Positions 50,451 to 59,140 of a stretch of DNA of 64,000 nucleotides are shown one piece after another (the first letter of the stretch is position 1; the number at the start of each line of letters is the position of its first letter). The position numbers and the translations under genes are program-made. Source of the stretch: Bog-532 sp963732345 (GTDB taxonomy: Bacteria > Actinomycetota > Actinomycetes > Streptosporangiales > Streptosporangiaceae); NCBI GenBank assembly GCA_963732345.1, contig CAVSZI010000007.1, positions 1-64,000 on the forward strand, in the 5' to 3' direction. Below the pieces are notes generated by a model. The model did not search any database, was not told the origin of the DNA, and was given only the letters and a program-made list of their open reading frames with translations.

Positions 50451-51308
50451 ATGGACAGCATGACTGAGCCCCCCAGCCACCCGGCGGAGATTGCCTGGCA
50501 CGAGTCCGGCAAATACGAGGACATCCGGCACGAGACCACCGGCGACGGCATCGCGAAGATCACCATTTGCCGCCCCGGGGTGCACAACGCGTTCCGGCCG
50601 CAGACCCTCATCGAGGTATCGCACGCCCTGAACGAGGCGCGTGAGGACGAGTCAGTCGGCGTCATCATCCTGACTGGTGACGGCGAAAAGGCCTTCTGCT
50701 CCGGGGGTGACCAGCGCGTGCGCGGCGACAGCGGTTACCAGGCCGAGGCGACCAGCACGGGCCGCTTCCACGTCACCGACCTGCACGTGCAGATGAGGCG
50801 TACGCCCAAGCCGATCGTGGCCATGGTGGCCGGCTGGGCGATCGGCGGCGGCCAGGTGCTGCAGCTGGTGTGCGACCTGGCCATCGCCGCTGACAACGCG
50901 AGGTTCGGCCAGGTGGGGCCGAGGGTCGGTTCGTTCGACGGTGGCTTCGGCGCCTCCTTGCTCGCTCAGGTGGTGGGCGCGCGCAAGGCCAAGGAAATAT
51001 GGTTCCTGTGCCGGCAGTACGACGCCCAGCAGGCTCTGGAGATGGGCCTGGTCAACGCGGTGGTCCCGCTGGCCGACCTGGAGCAGGAGACCGTGAAGTG
51101 GTGCCGCGAGATGCTGGCGCTCTCGCCCTTCGCGCTGCGCCTGATGAAGGCGAGCTTTCACGCCGCCGAGGACGGCTACGCGGGCATTCAGCAGCTCGCC
51201 CACGACGCCAACCTGCTGTTCTACGGATCCGAGGAGGCCAAGGAGGGCCGCGAAGCCTTCAAGGCCAAGCGCACCCCTGACTTCGGCCAGTTCCCGCACC
51301 GGGCGTAG
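50451..51308 (+). CDS. menB: MenB-like dihydroxynaphthoyl-CoA synthase / ring-cleaving hydrolase
   Basis: A 285-residue crotonase-family enzyme with MenB hallmarks: IAKITICRPGVHNAFRPQT, AFCSGGDQRVRGDSGY, GWAIGGGQVLQLVCDLAIAA, FGQVGPRVGSFDGGFG, EIWFLCRQYDAQQALEMGLV, and the C-terminal FKAKRTPDFGQFPHR. MenB closes the naphthoquinone ring in menaquinone synthesis. No other men gene is nearby and it faces a BadI-like gene, so a catabolic ring-cleaving role is an alternative. Start ATG 50451 or 50460 (no strong ribosome-binding site). Confidence 0.8.
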   Translation: MDSMTEPPSHPAEIAWHESGKYEDIRHETTGDGIAKITICRPGVHNAFRPQTLIEVSHALNEAREDESVGVIILTGDGEKAFCSGGDQRVRGDSGYQAEATSTGRFHVTDLHVQMRRTPKPIVAMVAGWAIGGGQVLQLVCDLAIAADNARFGQVGPRVGSFDGGFGASLLAQVVGARKAKEIWFLCRQYDAQQALEMGLVNAVVPLADLEQETVKWCREMLALSPFALRLMKASFHAAEDGYAGIQQLAHDANLLFYGSEEAKEGREAFKAKRTPDFGQFPHRA

Positions 51309-51389
51309 CGGACGGCCGGTAGCCGGCTGGGTGATGCGCACCACCCGGCCGGTGGGACACTCGGTTGTGTACCCAGGGAGGTGGTCCAC

Positions 51390-52823
51390 ATGATGCGTAC
51401 GCTATGCCTGCACCCTCCCTCCTACGAGGGGTTTGACGGCGGGGCCGGCTCGCGCTATCAGGCGAAGCGGGAGATCCGGTCCTTCTGGTACCCGACGTGG
51501 CTGGCTCAGGTAGCGGCGATTGTGCCCGGCAGCAGGCTGGTCGACGCGCCCGCGGCGGGCCTCAGTCTGGACGACGTGCTACCGCTGGCACGCCAGTACG
51601 AGCTGGCGGTGCTGCATACGAGTTCACCGTCTTTCACCGGGGACGCCCAGGTTGCGGAGGCGCTCAAAAGGGCGAACCCGGCGCTGACGGTCGGGTTCGT
51701 CGGCGCCAAGGTCGCGGTCGAACCAGAGGCCTCCCTGCTCGCGTCGGATGCGATCGACTTCGTCGCCCGCGAGGAGTTCGACTTCACCATCGCTGAGATT
51801 GCCGAAGGGCGGCCCCTGGCGGACGTGAAGGGCCTGACGTTCCGGGATCCCGGCGGTACGGTCGCGCACACCGCGGACCGGCCGATCCTGGAAGACATGG
51901 ACCGCCTGCCGTATGTCACCGACGTGTATCACCGCGACCTGAACGTCGACGACTACTTCATCGGCTACCTCAAGCACCCGTACGTGTCGCTGTACACGGG
52001 GCGCGGCTGCCGCTCGCGCTGCACCTTCTGCCTGTGGCCGCAAACGGTCGGTGGTCACCGCTACCGCACGCGGAGCGCCGAGCACGTCCTGGGCGAGATG
52101 GCCCGCATCACCGAGCTGTTCCCCACGGTCAGGGAGGTGTTCTTTGACGACGACACCTTCACCGACGACCGGCGGCGCGCCGAACAGATCGCCCGCGGCA
52201 TGGGCAAGCTCGGCCTGACCTGGTCCTGCAACGCGAAGGCGAACGTGCCGTACGAGACGCTCAGGGTGCTGCGGGAGAACGGCCTGCGCCTGCTGCTCGT
52301 GGGATATGAGTCAGGGGACCAGCAGATCCTCATCAATATCAAGAAGGGCGTCCGGGTTGAGCGGGCGCGCCAGTTCACCAAGGATTGCCGTGATCTCGGC
52401 ATCACCATCCACGGCACCTTCATCCTCGGCCTTCCCGGGGAGACCGCGCAGACCATCAAGGACACCATCCGGTTCGCCAAGGAGATCAACCCGCATTCGC
52501 TGCAGGTCTCAATCGCCGCTCCCTACCCGGGAACCGCCCTGTACCGGCAGGCGCGGGAGAACGGCTGGCTGCCCGAGGACGAGACCAAGCTGACCGACGA
52601 GCGCGGCATCCAAACCGCCGCGCTCAATTACCCCAACCTCAACCGGACTGAGATTTATGACTCCGTGGAGGACTTCTACAAGCAGTTCTATTTCCGCGCG
52701 GGTAAAATCGCGGAAATGTCCGCGGAAATGCTGCGCAGCCCGGAGATGATGAAGCGGCGGCTGCGGGAGGGCGTCGAGTTCATCCGCTTCCTGCGGCACC
52801 GGGGCAGCGAGGAGTCTGCTTAA
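51390..52823 (+). CDS. hpnJ: Hopanoid-associated radical SAM protein HpnJ
   Basis: A 477-residue B12-binding radical SAM enzyme. Its N-terminus (LHPPSYEGFDGGAGSRYQAK, EIRSFWYPTWLAQVAAI) is highly characteristic of HpnJ, followed by the cobalamin-type domain and the [4Fe-4S] motif CRSRCTFC near residue 210, then GYESGDQQILINIKKG. HpnJ makes the cyclitol ether head group of composite bacteriohopanepolyols. No hopene cyclase or other hpn gene is in the window. ATG 51390 has AGGGAGG 8 nt upstream. The stop shares a TTAA with the convergent SDR gene. Confidence 0.88.
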   Translation: MMRTLCLHPPSYEGFDGGAGSRYQAKREIRSFWYPTWLAQVAAIVPGSRLVDAPAAGLSLDDVLPLARQYELAVLHTSSPSFTGDAQVAEALKRANPALTVGFVGAKVAVEPEASLLASDAIDFVAREEFDFTIAEIAEGRPLADVKGLTFRDPGGTVAHTADRPILEDMDRLPYVTDVYHRDLNVDDYFIGYLKHPYVSLYTGRGCRSRCTFCLWPQTVGGHRYRTRSAEHVLGEMARITELFPTVREVFFDDDTFTDDRRRAEQIARGMGKLGLTWSCNAKANVPYETLRVLRENGLRLLLVGYESGDQQILINIKKGVRVERARQFTKDCRDLGITIHGTFILGLPGETAQTIKDTIRFAKEINPHSLQVSIAAPYPGTALYRQARENGWLPEDETKLTDERGIQTAALNYPNLNRTEIYDSVEDFYKQFYFRAGKIAEMSAEMLRSPEMMKRRLREGVEFIRFLRHRGSEESA

Positions 52824-53806
52824 CCGAAACGGGCGGCGAGCGCCCGGAACGTCCCGGGCGCGGTGCCGTGCAGCCATGCTGGGAAGCCGAACCAGCGCGG
52901 GACAAAAGTCATCGCCTGATCGCGCTCGATAGCGGTCAGCACGCTCCGGGCGACCCGATGCGCGGACACCGGGATGGGTCTTCTGCGGCCGTAAGGACTT
53001 CCCCGCCGGGCGAAGAACGGCGTGTCGACGACACCGGGGACGACCACCGACACGCCAACGTCCGTGCCCGCCAGCTCATACCTGAGGCTCTCGGCGAAGC
53101 ACGCGAGTCCCGCCTTGGTCGCCGCGTAGACCGCCTCCTGCGTCACTCCGGTAGTGCCGGCGATAGAGGAGATGAAGACCACCCGGCCCCGGCCGCCGGC
53201 GCCGAGCACGGGCGTCAGCAGCCTCGTCAGCTCGATAGGCGCCGTCAGGTTCACGGTCACCACGTGGGCGACCTTCGCGGCGCTCATTTCCGTGAGCGGG
53301 CCGGCCCAGCCAACGCCTGCGTTGTTGATCAGGATGTCGATGCCGCTCGTCGCGGGCAGCGGTCCCGTGGGCCGATGCCCGGCAGGCTCAGCGTGATCCA
53401 GTCTGGGCACGGTCGCGATCACCATCCCGTCGGCCGCGGATCCAGGCCCGGGCAGACCGGGCAGACCGGGCAGACCGGGCAGACCGGGCAGGGGCACGGT
53501 CCAGCTCATCGGCTCTGGCGCCGGCGCCTGGAGCGGGACCGCGTCGACTGCGGCCTCGTATCCGTCGGACTCCCAGACGGCGGCGGCTCGCACCGCCGCC
53601 TCGGCGAGCGCAGCGGGGCCGTCCGGTGCCGCAAGATCTGCCGCGAGCGCGATTCCGCCCGTCTCCGCGGCGACGGCCCGCAGCCGCGCCGTGTTCCGCC
53701 CCGCCACGAGGATTCTGGCGCCTGCGGCCGCCAGCGCCCTCGCCGTCGCTGCGCCAATCCCGGAGGATCCACCCGTCAGAAGCACCGTCGCGCCCGAGAG
53801 CCCCAC
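52820..53806 (-). CDS. Short-chain dehydrogenase/reductase with a Gly-Leu-Pro insert
   Basis: About 328 residues. Cofactor motif LLTGGSSGIGAATARALAAA (NADP-type), INNAGVGWAG, catalytic Ser in FISSIAGTTG and YxxxK in VYAATKAGLACFAESL. Between the cofactor-binding half and the INNAG motif lies an extra ~85-residue stretch with a GLPGLPGLPG repeat not found in ordinary SDRs. GTG 53806 with GAGGAAG 4 nt before it is preferred to TTG 53866. Substrate unknown; the 3' end meets hpnJ. Confidence 0.82.
   Translation of the reverse strand: MGLSGATVLLTGGSSGIGAATARALAAAGARILVAGRNTARLRAVAAETGGIALAADLAAPDGPAALAEAAVRAAAVWESDGYEAAVDAVPLQAPAPEPMSWTVPLPGLPGLPGLPGLPGPGSAADGMVIATVPRLDHAEPAGHRPTGPLPATSGIDILINNAGVGWAGPLTEMSAAKVAHVVTVNLTAPIELTRLLTPVLGAGGRGRVVFISSIAGTTGVTQEAVYAATKAGLACFAESLRYELAGTDVGVSVVVPGVVDTPFFARRGSPYGRRRPIPVSAHRVARSVLTAIERDQAMTFVPRWFGFPAWLHGTAPGTFRALAARFG
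53452..53487 (-). repeat. Four-copy 9-bp coding repeat
   Basis: GCAGACCGG repeated exactly four times encodes the GLP-type tripeptide repeat in the SDR insert. Confidence 0.9.
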
Positions 53807-54004
53807 GGCTTCCTCATTTCCGTTATTCGCCTGCGCCAACCACGCTGGGCTAGCTGTCTTGATCAAGCCTCGCCGGGCACCAGGTCAAGGCGGAAGTCAG
53901 GGGCCCGAACCAATCGTTTATACGGGAATATGCCCGAGGGACTCGCGAGTTACCGGCATCGGCGGGACGCCCGTGGACTAACGGCAACAAGGAGAGGAAT
54001 TCTC

Positions 54005-54346
54005 TTGGCCACGAAAACACTTCCCCGCGGGACATTCACCCTGGCCGAGGATCTGACGGTCACTCGCATGGGGTACGGCGCGATGCAGCTGGCTGGCCCG
54101 CACGTGTTCGGCCCCCCGGCCGACCGCGCCGCGGCCGCGGCCGTGCTGCGCGAGGCGATCGAGCTGGGTATCACGCACATCGACACCAGCGACTTCTACG
54201 GCCCGCACGTCACCAACCAGATCATCAGGGAAGCCCTGCACCCCTACCCCGGCGCGTTGCACATCGTGACCAAGGTCGGATCGTTGCGACGGACCCGAAC
54301 CCGAGCGGCGGCATGGGCCTCTCGGTCACGGCCACTACCTCGTTAG
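54005..54346 (+). pseudogene. Truncated aldo/keto reductase
   Basis: TTG 54005, with AAGGAGAGG 8 nt before it, starts an AKR: LTVTRMGYGAMQLAG, THIDTSDFYGPHVTNQIIRE (catalytic Asp-Tyr region), LHIVTKVGS. After residue ~97 the frame turns to Arg-rich nonsense and stops at 54346. The remaining two thirds of the barrel, including the catalytic Lys-His surroundings, are gone. Confidence 0.7.
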
Positions 54347-54353
54347 CGTCACG

Positions 54354-54515
54354 TCGAGATCTCCCCCGGAATCGGTATTCGTCTCCTTACCCGGGTTCTC
54401 GCCCAAGCAGCACAAAGCGAAGATCGGCTGCCACGCCCTGGTGATGCGCAAACCGCTGCGCCAGCTGGCGCTTTCGGATGGGGCGCAGGTTTGGGATGAT
54501 GGCCGTGAGCGGTGA
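54354..54515 (+). pseudogene. Possible transposase C-terminal remnant
   Basis: A frame ending in TGA 54513-54515 reads SVFVSLPGFSPKQHKAKIGC then HALVMRKPLRQLA. The phrase resembles the tail of IS110-type transposases (KxxKVALxAxMRKLL), but the match is weak. It directly follows the truncated aldo/keto reductase, so an insertion may have caused that truncation. Confidence 0.3.
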
Positions 54516-54541
54516 GGGGAACCACGCGGGGGGACTGATTC

Positions 54542-55873
54542 GTGATAGTGCGCTTTCGCCGGAAGCAGTCGAAGTGGGCCTGGGTAACCGTTTGCGGCTG
54601 CCTGGTGATCACGGTGCTCGGTGTGCTGCTGGCGACCACCTCGCCATCCGGCGTGACCGCTCCCGCGAAGGACAGCAGCGCTGCGCTGTCCGCGGCCCTG
54701 CTGCGCGCCGGGCTGCGCCCCGGTACGCAATTCACGCCGGTCACCGCATCCACCTTGACCGTCCCGGAGCCGGTGCAGGGCAGTGACGGCCGGATCCACG
54801 TGGCCTATGAACTATTGCTGCTGAACGTGACCGCCCTGCCCGTGCGGGTCGACCAGGTTCAGGTTCTGGATGCCTCGACGCATGAGGCGGTGCTCAATCT
54901 GACGGGTAGCATCCTGACCGCAGCGTTCACCCCGGTCGGCGGCCCGACCGGGGACGAAGACAGCGACGACCCGACCACCGGTGCCCGGTCGACCACGATC
55001 CCCTCATCAGCGACATGGGTTGTCTGGCTGGACGTGTCGCTCCCGGCGGGGCACCCGGTGCCCCGTCAGCTCGAGCACCGGGTGGTCGGCGCGATCGTTC
55101 CGCCGGGCGGGGCCGCGCCGGTCCCATTCGACGACGTGATCAAGCCCGTCGACACCAGCCTGCACAGCGCAACGGTGCTGACGCCGCCGGTCAAGGGCGG
55201 CACCTGGTTCATGAGCGAAGGCTGCTGCAGTGACGACACCCATCACCGGCGCGGGCTGGCACCGGTTAATGGCCAGTTGTCGGTGCCACAGCGCTTTGCC
55301 ATCGACTTCTTCATGCTGGACAACCGGATGCGGACCTGGGCCGGCGACCCGTCCAAGGTCACCAGCTATTTCTCCTATCGCCAGCCCGTCGTCGCGGCGG
55401 CGCCCGGTACCGTCGTCGACAGCGAGGACGGGCTGCCGAACAGCACCGCGCTACCGTACCCGCCCAAGCCGCCGCCGATTGATCAGACGGTCGGCAACCA
55501 CGTCACCGTCCAGATCGGCCCCGGCCTGTACGTGCTGTACGCGCACTTCGATCCAGGGTCCGTCAAGGTGCACATCGGCGAGAAGGTGACCAGAGGCGAG
55601 CTCCTCGGGCTGATCGGGACGAGCGGCAACTCCACCACTCCGCACTTGCACTTCCAGATCATGACGACACCGGAGTTCTTCCCGACCGACAGCGTGCCCT
55701 ACGTCTTTGATCAGTTCCAGCTTCTCGGCCGGGTGCCCGACCGGATCTGGGACGACAATCTCGGCTTGCAGCCCACCGGCACACTCCCGTTCGTCCCGGC
55801 TGAGCCGTCCGGCACCCATCGCGACCAGCTGCCCCTCGACCGCGCCGTCGTTCGCTTCGCCAGCACCCGCTAA
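54542..55873 (+). CDS. M23-family peptidase, membrane-anchored
   Basis: A 443-residue protein with an N-terminal signal anchor (WAWVTVCGCLVITVLGVLLA), a ~200-residue extracytoplasmic beta-rich region, and a C-terminal LytM/M23 domain: VPQRFAIDFFMLD (metal-ligand region with the usual His replaced by Arg), VVAAAPGTVVDSEDG, GLYVLYAHFDPGSV and TPHLHFQIM. The first metal His appears to be missing, so catalytic activity is uncertain. GTG 54542. It ends 40 bp from the convergent LCP gene, in an envelope-related cluster. Confidence 0.83.
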   Translation: MIVRFRRKQSKWAWVTVCGCLVITVLGVLLATTSPSGVTAPAKDSSAALSAALLRAGLRPGTQFTPVTASTLTVPEPVQGSDGRIHVAYELLLLNVTALPVRVDQVQVLDASTHEAVLNLTGSILTAAFTPVGGPTGDEDSDDPTTGARSTTIPSSATWVVWLDVSLPAGHPVPRQLEHRVVGAIVPPGGAAPVPFDDVIKPVDTSLHSATVLTPPVKGGTWFMSEGCCSDDTHHRRGLAPVNGQLSVPQRFAIDFFMLDNRMRTWAGDPSKVTSYFSYRQPVVAAAPGTVVDSEDGLPNSTALPYPPKPPPIDQTVGNHVTVQIGPGLYVLYAHFDPGSVKVHIGEKVTRGELLGLIGTSGNSTTPHLHFQIMTTPEFFPTDSVPYVFDQFQLLGRVPDRIWDDNLGLQPTGTLPFVPAEPSGTHRDQLPLDRAVVRFASTR

Positions 55874-55913
55874 CGAACCTGTGCGATCGCATGTTCCCGG
55901 GCCGGGACTTCCG

Positions 55914-57071
55914 TCAGCCGACGGTCGTCCCTCTCAGCAGGCTCGCCGGTACCGGCTGGTTGTCCTTCAGCGCGTTGAACAGCTGCAGCGCCGCGGTCTG
56001 GTTCCAGAGCACGGCGTCGCCCGCGTTGGTCGTGGGGTAGTTGGCGTTGGCGATCGGGACGGTTCCGGTCTGCGGGTTACGCAGCGCCATCGCCACCGAG
56101 ATGAGGTTGTACAGGTGCGTGCCCTGGTCGACCGAGATCGAGCTGGCGGCGGCGGAGCCGAACGGTAGCGCGGTGAACGGGTTGAGGTACACGCCCGGGC
56201 TGGTGGCCTTGGCCAGCAGCGCCTTGAGGAACGCACGCTGATCCTGTTCACGCTGCAGGTCCTCGTTGGCGAACGAATGACGGTCCCGGACGAAAGCCAG
56301 CGCCTGCGCGCCGTCAAGGGTGTGGCAGCCCGCGGGAAGGTTGGCGCCGGAGTCGTAGTCGTGCAGCGCCGTCGGGAGGCACATGTTCACCCCGCCCACC
56401 CCGTTCACCACGCTGACCAGCCCGCCGAACCCGATCCCCATGTAATGGTTGATGTTCAGCCCGGTGACGTTCTCTATGGTCTGGATGAGCAGGGTCGGCC
56501 CGCCGAACCCGAGAGCCGCATTCATCTTGTTGGTGCCGTGGCCCGGGATCGGCACGTAGGAGTCGCGCGGGATGCTGATCAGCACCGGCCTGCCGCTGCC
56601 CATGTGCAGCAGCATGATGGAGTCCGAGTTCTCGGTCCCCAAGTCCTGCCCGACGTGCAGGGTGTCTATCTGCTGCCGGGAGAGGCCCTGCCGGCTGTCC
56701 GACCCGGCGATCAGCCAGTTCTGCCCCGCGGACTGGACCGAGGAGGCCGGGAGCGCGACCGACCGGTTCAGCTTGGAGTCCAGGTAGAAGTATGAGGTGA
56801 CTACGGCCAGGACCAGGACCACCACGACCGCGCCGGCGATCAGGGCGATCCGCCGCCCGCGGTGGCCCGGCTGGCCCCAGAACCTCCGCCGCCGGCCGGT
56901 CCCCGGTCCGCCCAGTCCCGGGCGCCTCGTCGGGAGCGGAGCAGGGGGCCGCCCCGCGGGTGGCTGCTGAGGCCATGCGCCGCGACCGCCGCCCGCTCCG
57001 GCGGACGGTACCTGACCTGCTCCACGCTGCCCGGGTTCATCCCGGTACCAGCCGTTGGGCCAATCATTCAT
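55914..57071 (-). CDS. LytR-CpsA-Psr (LCP) family envelope protein
   Basis: A 385-residue LCP protein: Pro/Gly-rich cytoplasmic N-terminus, one transmembrane helix (IALIAGAVVVVLVLAVVTSY), and the LCP domain (NWLIAGSDSRQG, SDSIMLLHM, VLISIPRDSYVPIPGHGTNK, GGVNMCLP, ALAFVRDRHSFANEDLQREQ). Conserved Arg and Asp residues that bind the polyprenyl pyrophosphate are present. LCP enzymes attach glycopolymers such as arabinogalactan or teichoic-like polymers to peptidoglycan. ATG 57071. Confidence 0.9.
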   Translation of the reverse strand: MNDWPNGWYRDEPGQRGAGQVPSAGAGGGRGAWPQQPPAGRPPAPLPTRRPGLGGPGTGRRRRFWGQPGHRGRRIALIAGAVVVVLVLAVVTSYFYLDSKLNRSVALPASSVQSAGQNWLIAGSDSRQGLSRQQIDTLHVGQDLGTENSDSIMLLHMGSGRPVLISIPRDSYVPIPGHGTNKMNAALGFGGPTLLIQTIENVTGLNINHYMGIGFGGLVSVVNGVGGVNMCLPTALHDYDSGANLPAGCHTLDGAQALAFVRDRHSFANEDLQREQDQRAFLKALLAKATSPGVYLNPFTALPFGSAAASSISVDQGTHLYNLISVAMALRNPQTGTVPIANANYPTTNAGDAVLWNQTAALQLFNALKDNQPVPASLLRGTTVG

Positions 57072-57087
57072 GATTCGGCACCCTAAT

Positions 57088-57106
57088 GCGCCCGTAGCTC
57101 AGGTGG
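57088..57106 (+). other. tRNA 5'-end-like fragment
   Basis: GCGCCCGTAGCTCAGGTGG matches the acceptor 5' strand and D-arm of bacterial tRNA-Arg-type sequences. No matching CGGGCGC acceptor 3' strand, anticodon arm or T-loop follows in 57107-57308, so this is at best a remnant. The rest of the gap to 57308 shows nothing else. Confidence 0.4.
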
Positions 57107-57308
57107 TCGTCATTACGTTAGATCACCTGACGCACCACTCGGGCCGCTGGCGACGCCGGCCCGCGCTGACCGCGCACCGCGCCGCAGGACCAATCAGTCG
57201 GGGATCGCCCCATCCAGCCGGGTCAGCGATCCGGTCGTGCGTAACCGTCGGGAGCAGGCTAACCATCCCCGCCCCCGCCCCCCGCCCGTCCACGGAGGGC
57301 TCGCCGAA

Positions 57309-58757
57309 CTATCGTCCGAGAGCAGCCTGGCCGCCGCTGGAAAGGCACAGGGCGAGGAAGACAGTGACAATCGCCAGCCATCGGGTCATCCGGTTGCGCG
57401 GAAGTTGGGTGAGCGCGGCCCATGCGGCCGCCGTATACCAGGCAAATACCCATGGGGCGACGAGGACCCAGGCGAAGGTCAGCGCGAACGGCATCACTAC
57501 TTCCTGTGGCTGGTCCGAAGAGATCCGTCGATAAATGAGCCATGCGACGACGATCAATGCGACCGGCCAAAGGCAGCTGATGGCCGTTGTCATGGTGCTA
57601 TGGCTAATGCCTAGCGCCAGCCCGATCTTATCGAAAGACCACCACGGCGATGGCAGCGTAACGAGCTTCAGCCCGCCGAAGAGCGGTTTCAGCGCGGCAA
57701 GCCCGTAGAAACTGTATTCCAGCGCCAGCGTCGCCAGTGACACCACCGCGACCCGGGCCGCACGCATCCATTCGTGCCGAAGAAGCAGCGGCCACGCGAG
57801 TCCGATCCCGATGAGTACCGCGTAGATCTTTACCCCGCAGGCAAGGCCAATCAATACGCCGATCAGTACGTCGCCGCGGACACCCGGGATGCGACGCGCC
57901 ACCTGGATCGAGCAGATCGTCGCCGCCGCCACGAACGTATCGAGATGACCGCCACTAACCAGCTGCTGGATGAGGACGGGGTTCGCGGTCCAGAACAGCG
58001 TGGCCCGGACGGGATCGTCAGAGGTCTTCAGAAGCAACAATCCGACGCCGATAAACACGGCACCATTGAGGATCATCAAGACCCAGACGGTGGTGGCGAC
58101 ATTCGCGCCGCCGATCGACGCCGCGAATCTCTGGATGACGGTGGCGATCGGGCCGTATACGGAAGGTTGCTTTTTCCAGAGGCTACCGACCGCAAAACTG
58201 TATGCGTAGTCGCCCCATGCCTGCGGGTTGGTCGTGTACGGATTCCCGCCGCGCGCCGCTATGCGGCCATATGCCGCATAGCTACCGGTATCCGATGAGC
58301 CAACCGGGGTGAGGCTGACCATCACCGCGACGATGGCCGCACTTCCCAATAGCAGGTAACGCGGATTGGGGCGCCACCCTCGGCTATGCGCCCACAGCAT
58401 CCCGGCGAGCCCCAGGCAGGCGAGGATGACTCCCGCATAGAGCATCGCTGTCGCGATGATGATGGTGTGGCTCAGCGACGGCAAGAATGACGACAGTGGC
58501 AGCGTGATGGGCAACGTCTCGGCGTTCGGCGCCGTTGCCCCGACGAGCATGCCCAGCAGCAGACCGACTCCGGACACAGTGATGGCGACCCTGGGCTCGG
58601 AGAGCCTGCTCCAAGCGAGGGTGCGGATCACCGTGCTCATGAGCCGCTCGACCGGACCGGCCGGACCGCGCTCCTGGTCGCGACTGTCCGGTTTAGTCAG
58701 GTCGACCGACCGGACCGATCCACGCGGACCGGCCGGATCTACGGACGCCTGTGTCAC
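57309..58757 (-). CDS. GT-C membrane glycosyltransferase, alpha-1,6-mannosyltransferase-like
   Basis: A 482-residue protein with about 12 membrane helices after a charged N-terminus. The first periplasmic loop carries SSDTGSYAAYGRIAARGGNP, the acidic motif typical of polyprenol-phosphomannose-dependent mannosyltransferases (MptA/MptB type). Later helices include AWPLLLRHEW and FAWVLVAPWVFAWY. It would elongate an envelope mannan or arabinomannan core. The neighbouring LCP and GH76 genes support a glycopolymer role. ATG 58757 opens the frame; internal starts are possible. Confidence 0.75.
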   Translation of the reverse strand: MTQASVDPAGPRGSVRSVDLTKPDSRDQERGPAGPVERLMSTVIRTLAWSRLSEPRVAITVSGVGLLLGMLVGATAPNAETLPITLPLSSFLPSLSHTIIIATAMLYAGVILACLGLAGMLWAHSRGWRPNPRYLLLGSAAIVAVMVSLTPVGSSDTGSYAAYGRIAARGGNPYTTNPQAWGDYAYSFAVGSLWKKQPSVYGPIATVIQRFAASIGGANVATTVWVLMILNGAVFIGVGLLLLKTSDDPVRATLFWTANPVLIQQLVSGGHLDTFVAAATICSIQVARRIPGVRGDVLIGVLIGLACGVKIYAVLIGIGLAWPLLLRHEWMRAARVAVVSLATLALEYSFYGLAALKPLFGGLKLVTLPSPWWSFDKIGLALGISHSTMTTAISCLWPVALIVVAWLIYRRISSDQPQEVVMPFALTFAWVLVAPWVFAWYTAAAWAALTQLPRNRMTRWLAIVTVFLALCLSSGGQAALGR

Positions 58758-59140
58758 CTGGGGGATGCCTCCATCGGCGGGACTTTGCGCATCTACTGTC
58801 GGCGCAGGTCTCGCCGCGCCACCCGTTCGCGGGCCCCGGACGCCTTATTGATTGCTTCTCGACGGCTGGAGTGCCCTGCAGGCCCCGGTCCAGTCTAGGG
58901 CGCAAGCCCGAAGGCGCGTAATACCGGCCGCCTCCGACACGCGAATGTGACGCAGCGTGACAGAATCTGTTAGGCTCCAGCGCGCTCGCCCAGGCGACTG
59001 ACCGCCCGCCGGTTCAGCCGGGTGTTCCGCTAGGACGCCAGAGATCAGCCTGGTGGGCGCGCGTTATCCAGGCCCGGCTGCCAGCGCCCCGAACCGGCTG
59101 CCGGGCACCGTGGAGCAGACCTCGTCGCTGGAGTAGTTGC
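58758..59140. other. Divergent intergenic region
   Basis: 383 bp between the mannosyltransferase-like gene and the GH76 gene. No gene or repeat is seen. A short direct repeat of GTGAC (58949 and 58958 area) sits 180 bp before the GH76 start; promoters for both genes are expected here. Confidence 0.4.
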
